Shown here piece after piece: positions 63,665 through 64,000 of a stretch of 64,000 bases of DNA. The DNA comes from Fragilariopsis cylindrus CCMP1102. Its lineage: Eukaryota > Bacillariophyta > Bacillariophyceae > Bacillariales > Bacillariaceae. Location of the stretch: contig FMBT01000336.1 in the NCBI GenBank assembly GCA_900095095.1, positions 210,001 through 274,000 on the forward strand, given 5' to 3'. The position numbers and the translations under genes were made by a program. Under the pieces are notes generated by a model, which did no database searches, was not told the DNA's origin, and was given only the letters and a program-made list of their open reading frames with translations. The first letter of the stretch is position 1. Every line of letters starts with the position of its first letter.

Positions 63665-64000
63665 TTACTTCGACGGTGGTAATGCGGGACCTTCTTCCTC
63701 TTCATCTTCGTCATCCTCGTTGGTGTTGGTGTTCGTGTTGTCATCCGGCTTTTTTTCTTCTTTCGCCGCTGTTGTTGTTGTTGTATTTGTCGTTGCAGTC
63801 CCCGTTGGTGTTTTACTATCATTATCATTATCACTGTTATCATTACTGATTTTCGGTTGATGATTTTCTTGTTCTAATTTTTGTTTCATCAATTCCAAAA
63901 ATGAACCATCATTCGGAATCGGGATAGTGGTACTATCGATATTGATACTACTCCTACTACTTGTTGTTGCTTTGTCATTATTTCCACTACTACCGCCATA
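63665..64000 (-). CDS. Acidic Thr/Asn-rich protein, N-terminal part beyond window
   Basis: Minus-strand frame open from the window edge to a stop at 63665 (111 residues). Sequence IPIPNDGSFLELMKQKLEQE is the only ordered-looking part; the rest is Thr/Asn/Asp/Glu-rich low complexity (DDNTNTNTNEDDEDEEEEGP) ending in ALPPSK. The start lies outside, so no family can be given. Confidence 0.6.
   Translation of the reverse strand, partial: YGGSSGNNDKATTSSRSSINIDSTTIPIPNDGSFLELMKQKLEQENHQPKISNDNSDNDNDSKTPTGTATTNTTTTTAAKEEKKPDDNTNTNTNEDDEDEEEEGPALPPSK

Overview
The window looks like nuclear DNA of a diatom, probably a pennate one. The evidence is: several proteins with a signal peptide followed by an ASAFAP-like Phe or Trp motif (bipartite targeting to a secondary plastid), short GT-AG introns, a lysine/RXL repeat protein resembling silica-associated proteins, an FEA1-like iron protein, poly-Gln/Asn/Thr/Ser low-complexity coding sequence, and AT-rich intergenic DNA full of microsatellites. 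The species cannot be named from the sequence alone. I see no rRNA, tRNA, CRISPR array or convincing viral or retroelement copy.

Layout. 1-14.2 kb: a cut-off Gln-rich gene, a secreted DUF6817/TPR-like protein, a plastid-type ribulose-phosphate 3-epimerase (4 exons), a plastid-type Cys-tailed protein, a GDSL lipase (2 exons) and a nine-exon berberine-bridge-like FAD oxidase. 14.2-17.8 kb: gene-poor DNA with a rearranged inverted repeat. 17.8-22.7 kb: a DEAD-box helicase with a probable mitochondrial presequence and a bHLH regulator. 22.7-29.2 kb: sparse, with small weak ORFs, a GC-rich broken kinase copy and short dispersed repeats. 29.2-37.3 kb: a cytochrome b5-like protein, a plastid-type protein, a large IQ-ankyrin-pseudokinase-KEN gene (RNase L/IRE1-like, interrupted) and a secreted phospholipase A2. 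38.3-47.8 kb: the FEA1-like protein followed by duplicated copies of its 3' end, the silaffin-like repeat protein, a diatom-type unknown protein and a MazG-fold nucleotide pyrophosphatase. 48.9-53.7 kb: a SET-like plastid-type protein, a sulfotransferase and a ZIP metal transporter. 53.7-64 kb: a minisatellite, a thaumatin-like secreted protein, two decaying genes (one membrane protein, one candidate nuclease), a small membrane protein, an APH-like kinase and a cut-off acidic protein.

The genes do not form an operon or one pathway. Plausible themes are plastid metabolism (epimerase, three other plastid-type proteins), metal uptake (FEA1-like, ZIP) and secretion (lipase, oxidase, PLA2, thaumatin-like, silaffin-like). 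The most striking item is the gene at 32.4-35.7 kb: ankyrin repeats, a pseudokinase and a C-terminal KEN ribonuclease domain in the same order as animal RNase L, with all four inspected RNase L active-site positions kept, but with the reading frame broken about four times. Splice models were worked out by hand; those for the oxidase, epimerase, lipase, FEA1-like protein, ZIP transporter, helicase and bHLH gene all sum to whole codons.
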